Assembly: GCA_031271365.1 (NCBI GenBank)
Contig: JAISVV010000050.1
Location: 1 to 8,332, forward strand
Direction: 5' to 3'
DNA from: Elusimicrobiota bacterium
Lineage (GTDB): Bacteria; Elusimicrobiota; Elusimicrobia; Elusimicrobiales; Elusimicrobiaceae
Length of the DNA stretch: 8,332 nt
Both the position numbers and the translations under genes were made by a program. Below, piece after piece: positions 6,188 through 8,332 of the stretch (positions are counted from its first letter, which is position 1; every line of letters starts with the position of its first letter). The notes beneath the pieces were generated by a model. That model was not told the origin of the DNA. It did no database searches and saw nothing but the letters and a program-made list of their open reading frames with translations.

Positions 6188-8323
6188 ATGAGAAAATATT
6201 TGGTTTTATTAATCTCGCTGCTTTTTGCCGCCCAATTAAGCGCGCAGAGCATAGAGCAGGCGGATAAAAGTTTTGAAGCCGGCCTCTATAAACGGGCCGA
6301 GCAGGAGTACAAACCTTTTTTAAACGATAAAAAAGCCGACGCGCGCTACCACGCCCAGCTTAGGACGGCGCTGGCCTTAAGCTACGCCTACGAACGCGAT
6401 AACGCTTTAAAAGCCATCTATTCCTACCCCGTACCTAAGGACGACCTTTGGGCGGCGCGCTATTATTTGATAAAAACAGATATATTGCAGCAAACCTTAT
6501 ATTACGGCACGCCCGATTTGGCGGAAACCAAAACCGACCCGACAAAATTTACCTTTAACCAAAAGCAGGACGCCATAAAAGAAATTTATAAAAACCTTTG
6601 GGATATGCGCAAAAAACTGGTAAATATGCCTATAGAAGACGCGATGGGCTACACCACAAAATACTTTAGCAGTTCAAGCGCGCTTATTTTAACGCCTACT
6701 TTATACGACTATCTTGTAGGCGAATGGATATACAAGGAAATACAGCCCAAAGAAGCTATTTTGGAAGAAAGCTATAAACTTGGCGGCAAAAACAGAGAAG
6801 CCGTGCGCGAAGTTTGGCGCATAGAGCGCATCCTACTAGCCGCCATAAATGACGAAAACCAGATAACAGACCGGTCGGTGGCCGTATTTTCGCCAAACTC
6901 GAGGAGAACATATAGCGAAAACCCGCCAAAAGACCTGCCGGTGGCCGATATGCTTACCGCCGTCAGCGGGCAAAAACCGCAAGAAGATAAGGGCAAATTT
7001 TTCTTTAAAGCAAAAGAAGTGCTTGGCAAGGCAAAAGCCGCCCTGGAGGCGGGCACTATCTATAACGCCGTTAAAGAGTATCAAACGGCAGTAGCCGCGC
7101 TTGACTATTGCCTTGCATTGCCGCTTAACTATTTTACCGATCGCTGCAAAGATATCAAAGACGGAATAACCAACCCGCGCTTTTACATAGAAGACGACGG
7201 CGGTTTTAACCGCCCCACGGGCCAGGCCGCGACTATTAAGATAAACGCCGCCAATATAGACAGGCTTTATATGCATATCTATAACCTGCCGGCGGAAAAG
7301 TTTAAAAGCACCCGCAGCGGCCACTGGCTTACATCGCCCGACCGGGAGGTAAGACGCCAGATTGTTGACGGCAAGCCGCTGCGCACCATTATAATGGAGC
7401 TTTTATACAAACAAAAATACGCGCCGGCAGACGCCGAGTTAAGCGTGCCTTATATGGCCCCCGGCTTTTACGCCGTTGTGCTAAGCCGCCAAGCCGCGCC
7501 CGATGAAGACGACCGCATGGTGTTTTTAAACTTTACCGATTTGGCCGCTTACGTGACGGCCTACTCCGCCACGCCGGACTTAAATAAACTTACCTACCGC
7601 GGCAGCCAGTTTAAAGTTTACTCTTTAGACGCGGCGACGGGCAAACTGCAGCCTTCTGCCTCGCTGCAAACGGGCGACGCAAAAAAATATACCACCGCCA
7701 AAAACGGGCAGCTGCAGATACCCGCCAAAAATAACGACAAAACCGGCGGCCTGCTGCTGCAAAAAGATAAAAGCTACGCCATTGTGCCCAATATTTATTT
7801 TAACCACAGCGAGTACGACCGCTACAATATAATCATCAACACGGACCGCGCCGTATACCGCCCCGGCCAGGAAGTTAAGGTTAAACTTAATGTTATAGAG
7901 CGCAGGCCGCCGGCTTATACCGCCTACTCCGGCAAGCAAAAAATTAAGGTTGAAGCGCGCGACGCCAATTATAATGTCATAGAACGGCGGCAGCTGGCCT
8001 TAGATAATATGGGCGCGGCCGATTTTGCCTTTACGCTGCCGCAGGAAAGCCTGCTGGGCAATTTTAATATTAACGCGCGGATAGAAAACCAAAGCGGCTA
8101 CGCCAGTATCTCCGTAGAAGAATATAAGCGCCCGGAATTTGAGGTTAGCTTAAAGGATAAGGAGGATGTCTCGGCGTACGGCAAACCGCTGGTTATAGAA
8201 GGCAGCGCCTTATACTACCACGGCGGCGCGGCGCCAAACGCCAAAGTAACCTACAGCATAAGCAAAACTTATTTTACGCCTTGGTTTGTATGGTGGTGGA
8301 TGAGAGTCGAACCAGACATCTGA
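6188..8323 (+). CDS. Bacterial alpha-2-macroglobulin-like exported protein, N-terminal part only
   Basis: The 711 visible residues match the front part of bacterial alpha-2-macroglobulins, large envelope proteins thought to trap proteases; the family usually exceeds 1500 residues. A Sec signal peptide occupies residues 1-19 (MRKYLVLLISLLFAAQLSA) with likely cleavage before Gln20. There is no lipobox cysteine, so it is probably periplasmic or secreted rather than a lipoprotein. Residues about 20-75 look like a TPR-type helical repeat. Macroglobulin-like beta domains begin near 331 (ATIKINAANIDRLYMHIYNLP) and continue through MVFLNFTDLAAYV. An MG2-type domain follows, with NTDRAVYRPGQEVKVKLNV (about 551-569) and SVEEYKRPEFEVSL (about 641-654). 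No thioester or bait region is reached. The frame stops at TGA 8321, shortly after TPWFVWWWMR, with nine bases left in the window. The end is therefore a truncation, frameshift or contig-end artefact. Start and family are firm. Confidence 0.85.
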   Translation: MRKYLVLLISLLFAAQLSAQSIEQADKSFEAGLYKRAEQEYKPFLNDKKADARYHAQLRTALALSYAYERDNALKAIYSYPVPKDDLWAARYYLIKTDILQQTLYYGTPDLAETKTDPTKFTFNQKQDAIKEIYKNLWDMRKKLVNMPIEDAMGYTTKYFSSSSALILTPTLYDYLVGEWIYKEIQPKEAILEESYKLGGKNREAVREVWRIERILLAAINDENQITDRSVAVFSPNSRRTYSENPPKDLPVADMLTAVSGQKPQEDKGKFFFKAKEVLGKAKAALEAGTIYNAVKEYQTAVAALDYCLALPLNYFTDRCKDIKDGITNPRFYIEDDGGFNRPTGQAATIKINAANIDRLYMHIYNLPAEKFKSTRSGHWLTSPDREVRRQIVDGKPLRTIIMELLYKQKYAPADAELSVPYMAPGFYAVVLSRQAAPDEDDRMVFLNFTDLAAYVTAYSATPDLNKLTYRGSQFKVYSLDAATGKLQPSASLQTGDAKKYTTAKNGQLQIPAKNNDKTGGLLLQKDKSYAIVPNIYFNHSEYDRYNIIINTDRAVYRPGQEVKVKLNVIERRPPAYTAYSGKQKIKVEARDANYNVIERRQLALDNMGAADFAFTLPQESLLGNFNINARIENQSGYASISVEEYKRPEFEVSLKDKEDVSAYGKPLVIEGSALYYHGGAAPNAKVTYSISKTYFTPWFVWWWMRVEPDI

Positions 8324-8332
8324 TAATCCTAA

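Noticed and set aside
6836..7324. 162-codon open frame on the minus strand inside the A2M-like gene
   Set aside because: Opposite a well-supported coding region, no recognisable motif, and explained by the codon bias of the sense gene.
8157..8168. Internal AAGGAGG followed by ATG within the A2M-like gene
   Set aside because: The ATG at 8166 directly abuts the purine run and its frame closes within a few codons; the run encodes Lys-Asp-Lys-Glu-Asp in the main frame.
8301..8332. tRNA-like stretch on the minus strand at the right edge (GGTTCGACTC preceded by TTAGGATTATC)
   Set aside because: The T-stem does not pair with the sequence that follows and no acceptor or D-arm can be built within the window, so a tRNA gene is not supported.

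Overview
The window looks like an ordinary chromosomal segment of a Gram-negative-type bacterium. Seven genes lie head to tail on the + strand, with overlaps or gaps of at most 43 bases. The mix is alanine- and lysine-rich proteins, a bacterial alpha-2-macroglobulin with an export signal, a fused NadD-YqeK enzyme, and an RsfS with a histone-like lysine tail. My best guess is a gut-type member of Elusimicrobiota or a related poorly cultured phylum. This rests on general sequence character only and is moderately uncertain. No rRNA, tRNA, mobile element, CRISPR array or phage gene was seen.

Layout: (1) 2-727 is the 3' part of a polyprenyl-phosphate sugar-1-phosphate transferase of the MraY/WecA family, cut by the left edge. 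(2) 712-1998 is a FAD-dependent amine-oxidase/UDP-galactopyranose-mutase-like protein. (3) 1995-3125 is nicotinate-nucleotide adenylyltransferase (NadD) fused to a YqeK-type HD hydrolase. (4) 3095-4012 is a membrane-anchored protein with a LytR C-terminal domain but no recognisable LCP catalytic domain. (5) 4056-4538 is the ribosomal silencing factor RsfS with a 46-residue Lys/Ala/Pro tail. (6) 4556-6154 is arginyl-tRNA synthetase, complete but with an altered HIGH motif. (7) 6188-8323 is the N-terminal part of an alpha-2-macroglobulin-like exported protein that stops early, nine bases before the window end.

How the genes fit together: the first two suggest lipid-linked glycan synthesis for the cell envelope. 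Genes 3-5 keep the nadD-yqeK-lytR-rsfS order familiar from Firmicutes, linking NAD synthesis, dinucleotide turnover, envelope and ribosome silencing. Here nadD and yqeK have become one protein and the lytR position holds a reduced protein. ArgS and the A2M protein follow on the same strand with short spacers, so the whole block could be one transcript. No gene-free stretch exceeds 300 bases; the longest gap is 43 bases.

I found no convincing new defence or mobile system. The points most worth a second look are the RsfS tail, the ArgS HIGH substitution, the NadD-YqeK fusion, the reduced LytR_C protein, and the abrupt end of the A2M frame, which may be an assembly or contig-end effect.
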